A stretch of 64,000 nucleotides of DNA from Xanthomarina sp. F2636L (GCF_026410195.1 NZ_JAPMLM010000057.1:62001-126000), one strand, 5' to 3'; shown: positions 1 through 8,632, counted from the stretch's first letter. Notes: generated by a model not told the origin, from the letters alone. Translations and numbers: made by a program.

Positions 1-848
1 TAGACTTTTACAACGTTTGGATTTTCTTTTCTACAAGGTCCACACCAGGCAGCCCAAAAATCAATAATAGTTACTTTTCCTTTAATATCTTCTAAACTCA
101 CTAATTTACCTTCTGGATTAGGAGCCGAGAAGTTTGGAGCCATACTACCAATATCGGTTGTTGCTTTTGTAAGATTTTCACTAATTGCTTTTCCAAATTT
201 ACTAGAAATAACTTCTTGAGAAAACGTGTTAAATATGTTTTCAGCTTCTGTTTTGTTAATTCCTTTTGCTAAAAGAATGTTTACAAGAATAGCAGCGCTG
301 GTAACCAAATCTGTATTGTTTTTAACCAGTTCCAAATGCTTGGCATGAGTTTCTTCTATTATTTTGGTAAATTCCGACTTTATTTGGTCCATTTTCACGG
401 TGTCTCCTTTGCTGTTAGCAGTTTTATATTGTTGACCAAATTGGGCATTTTTCATTTTTAAATCCTCGGAGTCTTCTTGATATATTTTTAATAAATCGTT
501 TTCTTTACTACCAGTTATTACAGATTTTTCAATTTTGTCTGAATTAAGCTTGATTGAGACCTCTTCATTTTTCAGCATAATAGGCATAAACCCTGGAATA
601 CCATCGACTGCTAAGTAGTAAAGGTCTGTAGCTTCTACCTTTCCTTTTAAGTTTAATGCGCCATTTTCTATGGTAGTTGAATCTAAAACAACTTCTTTAT
701 TGGTATTAAGACTAATTAATTTTACTTTCTTATTGTTATTGGACGCATCGATTTCACCTTTAATGATAAAGCCATCATAAGCAGGTTCATCTTTGCAAGA
801 AAATAACGTGATTAGAATAAGTAAAAGTGTAATCTGGTTTCGTAACAT
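1..848 (-). CDS. TlpA-family thioredoxin-like lipoprotein with DUF4369-type N-terminus (3' end outside window)
   Basis: Translating the minus strand from an ATG at 848 gives a lipoprotein signal (hydrophobic stretch ending LITLFSC, lipobox Cys about residue 17), a roughly 200-residue N-terminal region rich in short beta strands as in DUF4369 proteins, and then a thioredoxin fold with APNFSAPNPEGK and the redox motif WCGPC near the window edge. The family tethers a disulfide reductase to the periplasmic face of a membrane and reduces protein or cytochrome cysteines. The gene runs off the left edge just after WCGPCRKENPN, so the second half of the thioredoxin domain is not visible. It diverges from mnmE. 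A TATATTTG box on the minus strand at 876-883 is a plausible -7 element. Family call is confident; substrate is unknown. Confidence 0.88.
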   Translation of the reverse strand, partial: MLRNQITLLLILITLFSCKDEPAYDGFIIKGEIDASNNNKKVKLISLNTNKEVVLDSTTIENGALNLKGKVEATDLYYLAVDGIPGFMPIMLKNEEVSIKLNSDKIEKSVITGSKENDLLKIYQEDSEDLKMKNAQFGQQYKTANSKGDTVKMDQIKSEFTKIIEETHAKHLELVKNNTDLVTSAAILVNILLAKGINKTEAENIFNTFSQEVISSKFGKAISENLTKATTDIGSMAPNFSAPNPEGKLVSLEDIKGKVTIIDFWAAWCGPCRKENPNVVKV

Positions 849-875
849 GTTTAAATAAATTTAAATTAATTTTTG

Positions 876-883
876 CAAATATA
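876..883 (-). promoter_or_regulatory. Candidate Bacteroidota -7 box for the TlpA-like gene
   Basis: The minus strand reads TATATTTG, matching TAnnTTTG, 27 nt upstream of the ATG at 848. No clear TTG -33 partner is visible, so this is a consensus match only. Confidence 0.35.
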
Positions 884-953
884 ATAGGATTTAGAAATAT
901 AATTTGTTAAGAATAGCTTAATAAATAGTCCTGATTTTGTGCTTGTATTTTAG

Positions 954-961
954 TATTTTTG
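954..961 (+). promoter_or_regulatory. Candidate -7 box of mnmE
   Basis: TATTTTTG matches TAnnTTTG and ends 4 nt before the mnmE ATG, which would imply a nearly leaderless transcript. A TTG lies at 937-939 but the spacing is short for a -33 element. Weak support. Confidence 0.3.
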
Positions 962-965
962 CAAG

Positions 966-2354
966 ATGACACAAAACGATACTATTATAGCTTTGGCCAC
1001 AGCTTCTGGAGCAGGAGCTATTGCTGTTATTCGCTTATCTGGAACTGACGCCATTAGCATAAGTTCTAAATTGTTTAAATCCATACATGGTAAAGATTTA
1101 GAGTCTCAAATAACACATACCATTCATTTAGGTCATATAATGGATGGTAATCGAACCATAGACGAGGTTTTGGTTTCTGTTTTTAAAAACCCGAAATCGT
1201 ACACCGGAGAAGATGTCGTTGAAATTAGCTGTCATGGTTCTGTTTATATTCAACAGGAAATCTTACAACTGTTTTTGCGACATGGCTGTAGAATGGCAGA
1301 TGCTGGTGAATTTACTTTAAGAGCCTTCTTAAACGGGAAATTAGACCTAAGTCAGGCTGAGGCTGTAGCCGATTTAATATCTAGCGATAATGAAGCTTCG
1401 CACCAAATAGCTATGCAACAGATGCGTGGAGGTTTTTCTTCGGAAATTGCTAAACTTCGGGAAGAATTACTAAATTTTGCCTCGCTAATTGAACTGGAAT
1501 TAGACTTTGCAGAAGAAGATGTGGAATTTGCAGATAGAACGCAATTTAAAGAACTTGTAGAGCGTATTACATTAGTTTTAAAAAGACTAATTGATTCTTT
1601 TGCCGTTGGTAATGTGCTTAAAAATGGAATTCCAGTAGCTATTGTTGGAGAACCAAATGTTGGAAAGTCTACGTTGTTAAATGCCTTACTAAATGAAGAA
1701 AGAGCCATAGTTTCTGACGTTGCTGGAACCACGAGAGATACTATTGAAGATGAAATTTCTATAGGAGGTATTGGTTTCCGTTTTATTGATACCGCAGGAA
1801 TTAGAGACACAAAAGATGTGGTTGAAAGTATTGGTATTAAAAAGACTTTTGAAAAAATTGAACAAGCTCAAGTGGTTATTTATTTGTTCGACTCTACTAA
1901 TTTTAAAGCGCAATGTTCGGTTTTTAAAGTAGAGCTGGAAAAAATTAAAAATAAGTATCCATTGAAACCGTTACTAGTTATTGCTAATAAAATAGACAAA
2001 GTAGACGATGTACTTATTGCAGAAATGCAAGCTGAAATTCCTGAGATTCAACTGTTATCTGCAAAAACAGGTTTCGGGGTGGAAGAGTTAACAAACAAAC
2101 TTCTTAATTTAATAAATACAGGAGCTTTACGTAATAATGAAACAATTATTACCAATACACGTCATTACGACGCGCTTTTAAAAGCATTGGAAGAAATTCA
2201 AAAAGTAAAATACGGTTTGGAATCTGATTTGTCTGGCGATTTGCTTGCTATAGATATTCGAGAAGCGCTTTATCAGTTTGGATTAATAACAGGAAGCGTT
2301 ACTAACGACGAGCTTTTAGGTAATATATTTGCCAATTTTTGCATCGGGAAGTAA
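966..2354 (+). CDS. mnmE: tRNA modification GTPase MnmE (TrmE)
   Basis: MnmE with MnmG installs the carboxymethylaminomethyl group on U34 of certain tRNAs. The 462-residue product is full length. It has the N-terminal tetrahydrofolate-binding domain (starting TQNDTIIALATASGAGAIAV), a helical domain, and an inserted Ras-like G domain with GEPNVGKS (P-loop), DTAGIRDT (G3) and NKID (G4). It ends with the invariant FCIGK, whose Cys is required for function in the family. The last codons (TGC ATC GGG AAG TAA) lie inside the left attachment core of a genomic island. The displaced native ending (TGC ATC GGA AAA TAG) sits at 24526-24540. The island therefore replaces the gene's 3' tip without changing the protein. 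Confidence 0.98.
   Translation: MTQNDTIIALATASGAGAIAVIRLSGTDAISISSKLFKSIHGKDLESQITHTIHLGHIMDGNRTIDEVLVSVFKNPKSYTGEDVVEISCHGSVYIQQEILQLFLRHGCRMADAGEFTLRAFLNGKLDLSQAEAVADLISSDNEASHQIAMQQMRGGFSSEIAKLREELLNFASLIELELDFAEEDVEFADRTQFKELVERITLVLKRLIDSFAVGNVLKNGIPVAIVGEPNVGKSTLLNALLNEERAIVSDVAGTTRDTIEDEISIGGIGFRFIDTAGIRDTKDVVESIGIKKTFEKIEQAQVVIYLFDSTNFKAQCSVFKVELEKIKNKYPLKPLLVIANKIDKVDDVLIAEMQAEIPEIQLLSAKTGFGVEELTNKLLNLINTGALRNNETIITNTRHYDALLKALEEIQKVKYGLESDLSGDLLAIDIREALYQFGLITGSVTNDELLGNIFANFCIGK
2339..2347 (+). other. attL core of the island (TTGCATCGG) within mnmE
   Basis: This 9-bp sequence covers the Cys-Ile-Gly codons of mnmE and is repeated exactly at 24525-24533. It marks the left chromosome-island junction; the exact crossover within the 9 bp cannot be read. 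Confidence 0.82.
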
Positions 2355-2419
2355 TTAAGCTTCTTTTGGTTGGTTTTTGCTTGTTTTTCAGCGGTTTACA
2401 TATTCTTTTTTGTTGCCTA

Positions 2420-2485
2420 ATTGCCCTTTTTTAACTATATTTGTTTCATATATGTTGCCCAACATACGGATTTGTTGCCCAAATC
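2420..2485. promoter_or_regulatory. Left-end TTGCCC motif cluster (candidate integrase/Xis arm sites or operators)
   Basis: This stretch holds ATTGCCCTT (2420-2428), the near-palindrome ATGTTGCCCAACAT (2452-2465) and GATTTGTTGCCCAAATC (2469-2485). The same two motif types recur at the far right end of the island (24434-24442 and 24475-24489). Sites shared by both ends, close to the att cores and next to the integrase, are typical of recombinase arm or excisionase sites. Autoregulation of the first HTH gene is the alternative. Confidence 0.5.
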
Positions 2486-2561
2486 TGTTGGCAAAAATAA
2501 AAGCGAAATGATGCACCATATTGCCCCACGTTGCACCATAACGCTACATAAAGCACCATTT

Positions 2562-2927
2562 ATGAGCAGTAATTTATACATCCCGAAAACTTGTAAGCAT
2601 TGCGGTAATGCTTTTACAGCACGTACTACAGTAACTAAATACTGTGGTAATTCTTGCGCTAAAAAAGCCTATAAGGCCAGAAAACGTAAAGAAAAAATTC
2701 AATCAACTCTTAATGCTGATATGAAGCAAAAGAATGAAGTGGTTGAGGTTCAAAATACAAATGCTGTAAACAATAAAGATTTTTTAAGCGTTACAGAGGC
2801 TTCTCAATTAATTGGTGTTAGTAGATGGACCATTCAAAGAATGATTCAACAAGGACGTTTAAAAGCTGTTCCTTTTGGAAGAAAACGTATTGTAGCCAGA
2901 TGGCAAATAGAAAACCTTTTTAATTAG
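2562..2927 (+). CDS. Zinc-ribbon plus excisionase-type HTH DNA-binding protein
   Basis: I chose the ATG at 2562 (MSSNLYIP) because the upstream in-frame extension is low complexity and overlaps the palindromic motif cluster. The 121-residue product starts with a four-cysteine knuckle (CKHCG, then CGNSC), has a lysine-rich linker, and ends in a MerR/excisionase-like winged helix (LSVTEASQLIGVSRWTIQRM). It lies 6 bp upstream of the integrase and is probably cotranscribed. In Bacteroidota elements such proteins sit beside tyrosine integrases and plausibly act as directionality factor or regulator. That role is inferred from position and fold. Confidence 0.75.
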   Translation: MSSNLYIPKTCKHCGNAFTARTTVTKYCGNSCAKKAYKARKRKEKIQSTLNADMKQKNEVVEVQNTNAVNNKDFLSVTEASQLIGVSRWTIQRMIQQGRLKAVPFGRKRIVARWQIENLFN

Positions 2928-2933
2928 CATCCT

Positions 2934-4028
2934 ATGAAAGTAACATTAAGACAACGCAAGAAGAATGACAAAATAAGTTTGTATTTAGATTACTATCATA
3001 AAGGCAAACGTAAAACCGAATATTTGCGTTTATACCTTACACCTAACCCTAAAACTAAAACCGAAAGAGAGGTTAACAAGAAAGCCAAACAATTAGCGGA
3101 AACTATTTGCGCTCAACGACAGATTGAAATTCAAAACGGTATTTATGGATTCCAAGATATTGAGAAATTAAAAGGGAGTTTTATTACTTATGTAACAGCA
3201 TTAGCAGAGAAAAAGAATACAAGCTCTGGTAATTATGGTAATTGGAACAGTATGCTAAAACATCTAAAAACTTTTTGTCCAACAGACGTAAGTTTTCAAG
3301 ATATTGATAAGGATTTCGTAGAACGCTTTAAAGAGTATTTAGATAAGGATGCTATGGCAAGAGCAGGTAAAAAATTATCTCAAAACTCTAAATATTCTTA
3401 TTATGGTAAATTTAATGCAGCATTAAAACAAGCTGTTAAAGATGGTATTTTAAGAATAAACCCAGCAAATGGTGTTGAGTATTTTAAACAAGGTGAACCT
3501 CAACGAGAGTTTTTAACTTTGGATGAATTACAAATAGCAGTTAACACAGAATGTGAGTTACCACTTTTAAAAAGTGCTTTTATATTTTCTGCGCTTACCG
3601 GTTTACGTTGGTCAGATATTGAAAAACTGATTTGGTCAGAAATTCAACATTCTAAAGAAATGGGCTATTATATTCGTTTCAGACAAAAGAAAACAAAAGG
3701 AGTTGAAACTTTACCTATTTCAGACCAGGCAGCAGGATTTTTAGGAGATAAAGGTAAACCCGAAGAAAAAGTTTTTCAAGGTTTACATTATAGTGCTTGG
3801 TCAAATTTAAAGTTGCAACAATGGATGCTTAAAGCAGGAATAACAAAAAATATCACGTTCCATTGTGCGCGTCATACCTATGCAACTTTACAATTAACTT
3901 TAGGAACAGATATTTATACTGTTTCCAAGTTATTAGGTCATAAGGAATTGAGAACTACGCAGATTTATGCAAAAGTTATTGATGACAAAAAGAAAGAAGC
4001 TGCTAATAAAATTAAATTGGATTTATAA
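2934..4028 (+). CDS. Tyrosine-type site-specific integrase
   Basis: The 364-residue protein has an N-terminal arm-binding part (VTLRQRKKNDKISLYLDYY), a SAM-like core-binding domain (about residues 80-180) and a C-terminal catalytic domain. All catalytic positions can be found: Arg in LTGLRWSDIEKL, Lys in KTKGVETLP, His-x-x-Arg in CARHTYATL, His in LLGHKELRTT and the Tyr nucleophile in QIYAKV. It belongs to the Bacteroidota phage-integrase/CTn type and very likely catalyses island integration at the mnmE 3' end. The gene overlaps the next by one base (A of TAATG), suggesting coupling. It appears intact. Confidence 0.95.
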   Translation: MKVTLRQRKKNDKISLYLDYYHKGKRKTEYLRLYLTPNPKTKTEREVNKKAKQLAETICAQRQIEIQNGIYGFQDIEKLKGSFITYVTALAEKKNTSSGNYGNWNSMLKHLKTFCPTDVSFQDIDKDFVERFKEYLDKDAMARAGKKLSQNSKYSYYGKFNAALKQAVKDGILRINPANGVEYFKQGEPQREFLTLDELQIAVNTECELPLLKSAFIFSALTGLRWSDIEKLIWSEIQHSKEMGYYIRFRQKKTKGVETLPISDQAAGFLGDKGKPEEKVFQGLHYSAWSNLKLQQWMLKAGITKNITFHCARHTYATLQLTLGTDIYTVSKLLGHKELRTTQIYAKVIDDKKKEAANKIKLDL

Positions 4029-5032
4029 TGGCTAAAGACCTATTTATTGACTTACTGTATGTGGAAAAGGTTACTGACGATAAAAGAACCGACAACCAAT
4101 TTAAAGAGCTTTTAAATGGCTTTAAAAAAGAATATCCTATAACTACGCCTAATTATGAAATCGACTTTAAAAAAGCATATTCAAACAAGCGTAAATATTA
4201 CTTTAAACTAATTGAAAACGATTATATCAAAAAGTTTAATGCTATTAATGATACCCTTGAAGCAAATTCAACACCTGGTCATTTGTCTTTCCTCTATGAC
4301 AAAGAATTTAACCGAATTACAAATTATTTAACCCAGATTAGCAATTACATTTCTGAAAATGATCTTGATGAAAGTTTATATTTAAAGCCTACTAATAATG
4401 ACAAATCAGATGAAGCTTATATAATTTCATTTTTAAAAGCAAATGCAATGATGCTTTTTATGGAGCTTCAAGAACGATTTTCAGATTTAAGTGATACAGA
4501 AATTTATACTATCGAAGAGCTACACGAAGTATTTTTTACCGAAGAACCACCACAAGAATTAATTATAAATGTTTATAGCGGTGCAGAAATAAAGACAGTT
4601 AGAAAACCTAAAAAACAAAGTTCTATATTTAAAGCTATACAAGGCGATTTTAGAGCGGAAAACAGCGAGGTATTATCATATAACGAGTTAATAGACAAAA
4701 CCAAACAAAGAGAGTTTTCTAAATTAGAGGAAACCTTAAATGAAAAAAACATCATCGATGATAAATACAACTTTATCAAGAAAAAAGGTAATAAAATATT
4801 ACTTGCAGCTTTTATGGTTAAACTAACAGAAGCTAAATATTTTAATGAAAGACTGTTTTTTAATGATAACCCACCAAAAAAAATACAACGTAAACATATT
4901 TATAAATTCTTTGCTTATCGTTATGGTCCAAGTAGCAATGCTAATAGAGAGTACCGTAATTTTTTAGGTACAGAAAAAAGAGCTTATCAAAATTTGGTTG
5001 ATACTAACTTTTGGTTAGACCAAATTAAATAA
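4028..5032 (+). CDS. Uncharacterised island protein coupled to the integrase
   Basis: I do not recognise this 334-residue protein with certainty. It starts on the base that ends the integrase gene, so the two are translationally coupled. It is lysine-, asparagine- and glutamate-rich, with no signal peptide or membrane segment. A mostly helical N-terminal part (about 1-170) and middle region lead to a basic, aromatic C-terminus (KKIQRKHIYKFFAYRYG, then REYRNFLGTE), resembling the C-termini of RteC-like and other integrase-linked proteins in Bacteroidota elements. A role in regulating recombination is possible but only inferred from position. No catalytic motif is evident. Confidence 0.6.
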   Translation: MAKDLFIDLLYVEKVTDDKRTDNQFKELLNGFKKEYPITTPNYEIDFKKAYSNKRKYYFKLIENDYIKKFNAINDTLEANSTPGHLSFLYDKEFNRITNYLTQISNYISENDLDESLYLKPTNNDKSDEAYIISFLKANAMMLFMELQERFSDLSDTEIYTIEELHEVFFTEEPPQELIINVYSGAEIKTVRKPKKQSSIFKAIQGDFRAENSEVLSYNELIDKTKQREFSKLEETLNEKNIIDDKYNFIKKKGNKILLAAFMVKLTEAKYFNERLFFNDNPPKKIQRKHIYKFFAYRYGPSSNANREYRNFLGTEKRAYQNLVDTNFWLDQIK

Positions 5033-5051
5033 ATCTTCACTTTTATAAAGT

Positions 5052-5131
5052 GGTATTATCTCTACTTAATACCAAATAGATAATACCAAAAACAATTTAA
5101 CTTATTGTTTTTCAATGGCTTAATAATACCA
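5052..5131. repeat. TAATACCA iteron/operator cluster upstream of the HTH-primase operon
   Basis: TAATACCA occurs in direct orientation at 5067-5074, 5081-5088 and 5124-5131 and inverted at 5051-5058, with a variant (TATACCAAA) near 5149-5157. The inverted pair GGTATTATCT (5052-5061) and AGATAATACC (5078-5087) is perfect. The cluster sits in the 210-bp gap before the operon starting at 5243. It could be a regulator operator or iteron-like origin; sequence alone does not separate these. Confidence 0.5.
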
Positions 5132-5242
5132 TTTTTTCTCTTTTCTATTATACCAAACACCTTTTTCCATATTTGCTATATCCTTGACAATCAAGGGTGA
5201 CTTTTGCGCAGAAGTCCATTTTTAAATTAAAATTATAAAAAG

Positions 5243-5545
5243 ATGGACGTTAAAATTATAGAACGTTTAGAAAGCATCGAAAAGTTGTTAATAGAACAAC
5301 AAACGTTGCAAAAGCAAGTATTGAACTTCAATGAAACTTGCAAGTATTTAGAACTATCACAATCGCACTTGTATAAACTTACAAGTACGGGAGCCATTCC
5401 ACATTATAAACCGAATGGAAAAAAAATCTATTTCCAACGTCAGGAGTTAGACCAATGGTTACTACGTAACCGTATGGATTCCCAAGATGAAATCGAACAG
5501 CAAGCTGCCGATTACCTAATCAAAAAAGGAAAGGTAAAGTTATGA
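5243..5545 (+). CDS. Helix-turn-helix (excisionase family) DNA-binding protein
   Basis: The 100-residue protein has an N-terminal coiled-coil-like segment (KIIERLESIEKLLIEQQTLQKQ) followed by a MerR/excisionase-type winged helix (ETCKYLELSQSHLYKLTSTG, then a GKKIYFQRQELDQWL wing). It is the first gene of a tightly packed operon: the next starts within its stop codon (ATGA overlap at 5542-5545). In related Bacteroidota elements one or two such small HTH genes precede the primase-like genes. They are thought to regulate excision or replication, which I infer here. Confidence 0.75.
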   Translation: MDVKIIERLESIEKLLIEQQTLQKQVLNFNETCKYLELSQSHLYKLTSTGAIPHYKPNGKKIYFQRQELDQWLLRNRMDSQDEIEQQAADYLIKKGKVKL

Positions 5546-5838
5546 CTGAAATAATCGATTTACTCTTGGCACTCTCACAAGAGATTAAGGATATAAAAGC
5601 ACGTATCGAATTAATAAGAGCATCGAGAGCAGAATGCTTAAAAGATACGTGGATTGACAATCAGGACGTAATGCAAACGCTACATATTAGCCAACGTACA
5701 TTACAAACGTTCCGAACAAATGGTACGATTCCATATAGCAAGGTACAAGGTAAATTTTATTACAAGGTATCAGATATAGAGGAACTATTACAGAGCAATT
5801 ATTACAACCCAAATTTCAAATGCGATGGAAATAAGTAA
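5542..5838 (+). CDS. Second small helix-turn-helix DNA-binding protein
   Basis: The 98-residue protein has the same plan as its upstream neighbour: a helical N-terminus (TEIIDLLLALSQEIKDIKA) and an excisionase-like HTH (WIDNQDVMQTLHISQRTLQ, then GKFYYKVSDIEELL). It overlaps the upstream gene by 4 bp and the downstream gene by 14 bp, so the four-gene operon 5243-8469 is translationally coupled. The pair looks like an old duplication, though identity between the two is limited. The precise DNA target is unknown; the TAATACCA cluster upstream is a candidate. Confidence 0.72.
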   Translation: MTEIIDLLLALSQEIKDIKARIELIRASRAECLKDTWIDNQDVMQTLHISQRTLQTFRTNGTIPYSKVQGKFYYKVSDIEELLQSNYYNPNFKCDGNK

Positions 5839-6733
5839 AGAAAACATCTTGAAGAAAACGCATTACGGTTTAAATATATATGCGTATGTATTAAGGCAGT
5901 ATTATCCCAAATCAACAGTCCTTTCCCTAAAAGGAAAGGACTGCGGGGTAACCCGTAACCCTTTTAACGGTGGTAAATCAACTTTGCAAATTAATGTTGT
6001 CAATAATAGAGCGGTGCATTACGATACAGAGTTAACCGATTTTAAAGGTGATGTTTTTGATTTTGCATCTTATCATTTTAAACTCGTAGATGATGAAGAA
6101 TTGTTGCTAAAAATTAACAAAGAACTACATCTAAATCTTGAAGTAAAGCAAGAAGATGAATTATCCTGGTTAGATGAACCCGATGATACTTGGTATGCTT
6201 ACAGCAGTTTTTACAAAGCACCAATTAGAAATGTGTTTCCAACTGAAAAAGTACGATTACATCAAATATTGGAGCGTATTACAAGCGATAAGTATAAAAG
6301 TATCACAGAGCAATTTAGAGCGATTAAAGACCCAAAAGAAGCACGAAAATTTAAAGCAAATCATTTTGATTATGTAACATTTTCAGGTGTGTTTTCTAAA
6401 CGAAATGATGATAGTTTAATTGAACACTCATCATTATTGACAATCGATTTTGACCATTTAGAAAATCTTGAAGAACTAAAACAACAATTATTAAACGATG
6501 AATATTTCGAAACCGAATTGTTGTTTACATCACCTTCAGGAGAAGGCTTAAAATGGATAATTAGAATCGATTTATCCCAAGTGTCACACAATGAATATTT
6601 TATTGCGGTGGCCAATTACATAAAGCAAACATATAACATTGAGGTAGACCAATCAGGTAAAGACATTTCCAGAGCGTGTTTTTTATCCCACGATCCATTG
6701 GCATACCTACATAAAAGACATCAGAAATTATGA
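5825..6733 (+). CDS. BT4734/BF3469-type mobile-element protein (primase-related)
   Basis: The 302-residue protein has an N-terminal part resembling zinc-ribbon/CHC2-like primase neighbourhoods (KSTVLSLKGKDCGVTRNPFNGG) and a C-terminal half like the BT4734/BF3469 domain, which is common upstream of VirE/DUF3987-type helicase-primases in Bacteroidota (LLTIDFDHLENLEELKQQL, TSPSGEGLKWIIRID, DISRACFLSHDP). The acidic pair in TIDFDH and the SGEGLK segment resemble AEP primase-polymerase folds. It overlaps the next gene by 4 bp. I infer a role in island replication or primer synthesis; activity is not established. Confidence 0.72.
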   Translation: MEISKENILKKTHYGLNIYAYVLRQYYPKSTVLSLKGKDCGVTRNPFNGGKSTLQINVVNNRAVHYDTELTDFKGDVFDFASYHFKLVDDEELLLKINKELHLNLEVKQEDELSWLDEPDDTWYAYSSFYKAPIRNVFPTEKVRLHQILERITSDKYKSITEQFRAIKDPKEARKFKANHFDYVTFSGVFSKRNDDSLIEHSSLLTIDFDHLENLEELKQQLLNDEYFETELLFTSPSGEGLKWIIRIDLSQVSHNEYFIAVANYIKQTYNIEVDQSGKDISRACFLSHDPLAYLHKRHQKL

Positions 6734-8469
6734 CAAAAATATTTAACCCAAAAGATTGGTTAGCTGTTCCAGAGCAAAAAGAAGTACCTAAAAAACCAAT
6801 CAACAACAACCCAACAACAGTTGTTGCAAATGATATTGAATCATATGTCAGCGCATTAGAACAATCAGGTATAGACATTACAGATACGTATGAAAAATGG
6901 CGTGATATTGGATTTGCAGTTTCAGAAGAATACGGAGAAGCTGGACGTGATTACTACCATAGAATAAGTAGAAATTATTCAGGTTACGACCATAAAGAAT
7001 GCGACGAACAGTATAATAAATGCTTACAAGCAAAAGGACACGGTATAAGCATTGGTACTTTATACCACCATTTACATCAAGTTGGTATTAAACCACAACA
7101 GCAACAACAAGTTGTTGAAGTGTTGCAACAGTCAGAAGAAGTAAAACAACCATTGCCAACAATACCAACAACAGTTTACAACAATATTCCAACATTTTTG
7201 CAACAAGTAATACAACCTTCAAGCAGTAATGAAGAACGTGATATTTTGTTGTTGGGAGCATTAACAGCATTTAGTGCCTGTTTTCCAAAACTATTTGGTG
7301 TGTATGACCAAAGTAAAGTATTTAGCAATTTGTATTTATTTGTTACTGCACCAGCTTCAGCAGGAAAAGGAAGATTAAACCAAATTAAAAATTTGGTAAA
7401 TCCTGTTCACAAACAACAACGTGAACAATCCAAAATCCTAAAACAACAACATCAAGTTGAAATGGCAACTTATAATATGAATAAGGGTAAAAGTGAAACA
7501 ATGGAGAAACCAAATAAACCACCTGAAAGAATGTTGTTTATCCCTGCTAATAATAGTGTAACAGGTGTTTATCAATTAATATCGGATAATGAAGGTAGAG
7601 GGTTAATTTTTGAAACCGAAGGAGATACTTTAGCACAAGCCTTTAAAAGTGATTACGGTAATTATTCAGATGGTTTTCGTAAAGCATTCCACCACGAAAC
7701 CATTAGTTATTATCGAAGAACAGATAGAGAATATGTTGATATTGAAAGACCTTGCTTATCAACAGTCCTATCAGGTACACCAAAGCAAATTCAAGCGTTG
7801 GTTCCAAGTGCTGAAAATGGGTTGTTTAGTCGTTTTATGTTTTATTATATGAATATCAAACCGACTTGGAAAAACGTTTTTCAAACAGGCATAGCAAATG
7901 GTTTAGATGAATACTACGACCAATTAGGAAAGGAATTTTTTGAGCTATATAAAACTTTAAAAAACAACCGACCTATTGAAGTAAGGCTAACAACAGAGCA
8001 ACAACAAAAATTCAATGTATTTTTTGAAAAACTACAAACCAAATATCTAAATCTACAACCAGATGATTATATAGCAACTGTAAGACGATTAGGTTTAGTT
8101 TCATTTAGAATTATGATGTTATTTTCTGTGTTTCGCATTATGGAAGATGGCGATGTTAACCAAGTTAGATATTGTGAGGATATAGATTTTGAAAATACAT
8201 TGGAAATAATTAGTGTGTTAGTAAAACATAGTAGTAAGGTTTTTAATGATTTGCCTATTGAACAAAAGCAAGTTAAACGAGCCAATCGAAAAGAACGTTT
8301 TTTAGAAGGATTACCTTATCAATTTTCAAGACAAGATTACCTAAATATAGCCGACAAAAATAAAATACCCCACAAAACAGCTGAAGGCTATATTACCAAA
8401 TTTGTTAGTGCGGGATTAATACATCGAGAAGCACAAAATAATTATACAAATCCTGCAAAGGCACAATAA
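6730..8469 (+). CDS. PriCT_2 plus DUF3987 domain helicase/primase-associated protein
   Basis: The 579-residue protein starts with a PriCT_2-like primase C-terminal module (YEKWRDIGFAVSEEYGEAGR, about residues 40-110), then a Gln/Thr/Pro-rich linker made largely of CAA and ACA codons, and a DUF3987 domain. That domain has a P-loop-like segment (APASAGKGRLNQIKNL), an acidic ETEGD motif and SGTPKQIQALVPSAENG. DUF3987 proteins are mobile-element ATPases of the VirE/primase-helicase neighbourhood. This is the last gene of the HTH-HTH-BT4734-DUF3987 operon. It probably supports autonomous replication or maintenance of the excised island, by analogy with other Bacteroidota elements. Confidence 0.8.
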   Translation: MTKIFNPKDWLAVPEQKEVPKKPINNNPTTVVANDIESYVSALEQSGIDITDTYEKWRDIGFAVSEEYGEAGRDYYHRISRNYSGYDHKECDEQYNKCLQAKGHGISIGTLYHHLHQVGIKPQQQQQVVEVLQQSEEVKQPLPTIPTTVYNNIPTFLQQVIQPSSSNEERDILLLGALTAFSACFPKLFGVYDQSKVFSNLYLFVTAPASAGKGRLNQIKNLVNPVHKQQREQSKILKQQHQVEMATYNMNKGKSETMEKPNKPPERMLFIPANNSVTGVYQLISDNEGRGLIFETEGDTLAQAFKSDYGNYSDGFRKAFHHETISYYRRTDREYVDIERPCLSTVLSGTPKQIQALVPSAENGLFSRFMFYYMNIKPTWKNVFQTGIANGLDEYYDQLGKEFFELYKTLKNNRPIEVRLTTEQQQKFNVFFEKLQTKYLNLQPDDYIATVRRLGLVSFRIMMLFSVFRIMEDGDVNQVRYCEDIDFENTLEIISVLVKHSSKVFNDLPIEQKQVKRANRKERFLEGLPYQFSRQDYLNIADKNKIPHKTAEGYITKFVSAGLIHREAQNNYTNPAKAQ

Positions 8470-8563
8470 GGTTATTGAGGATTTTAAGGAAACAAGGGTT
8501 TGCAAATTTACTGCATATCCTCATATTCTTAACTTCCTCATTTTCTGTTTATAAGTGTTAATA

Positions 8564-8596
8564 TCTTTTTCTTACTTCTTACTTTCTTTTTCTTAC
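8564..8596 (+). promoter_or_regulatory. Paired 12-bp direct repeats upstream of the XRE-Argonaute operon
   Basis: TCTTTTTCTTAC occurs exactly at 8564-8575 and 8585-8596, a 21-bp period (two helical turns), 36 bp before the XRE start codon. Two same-face sites next to a small XRE gene fit an autoregulatory operator, but the repeat is low-complexity pyrimidine sequence. Confidence 0.4.
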
Positions 8597-8632
8597 ATTA
8601 GACAAATATTGACAAGTCGAAATATCCCAAAA

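Noticed and set aside
1352-1913. Minus-strand frames inside mnmE
   Set aside because: Shadows of the real gene, Ser-rich and without domains.
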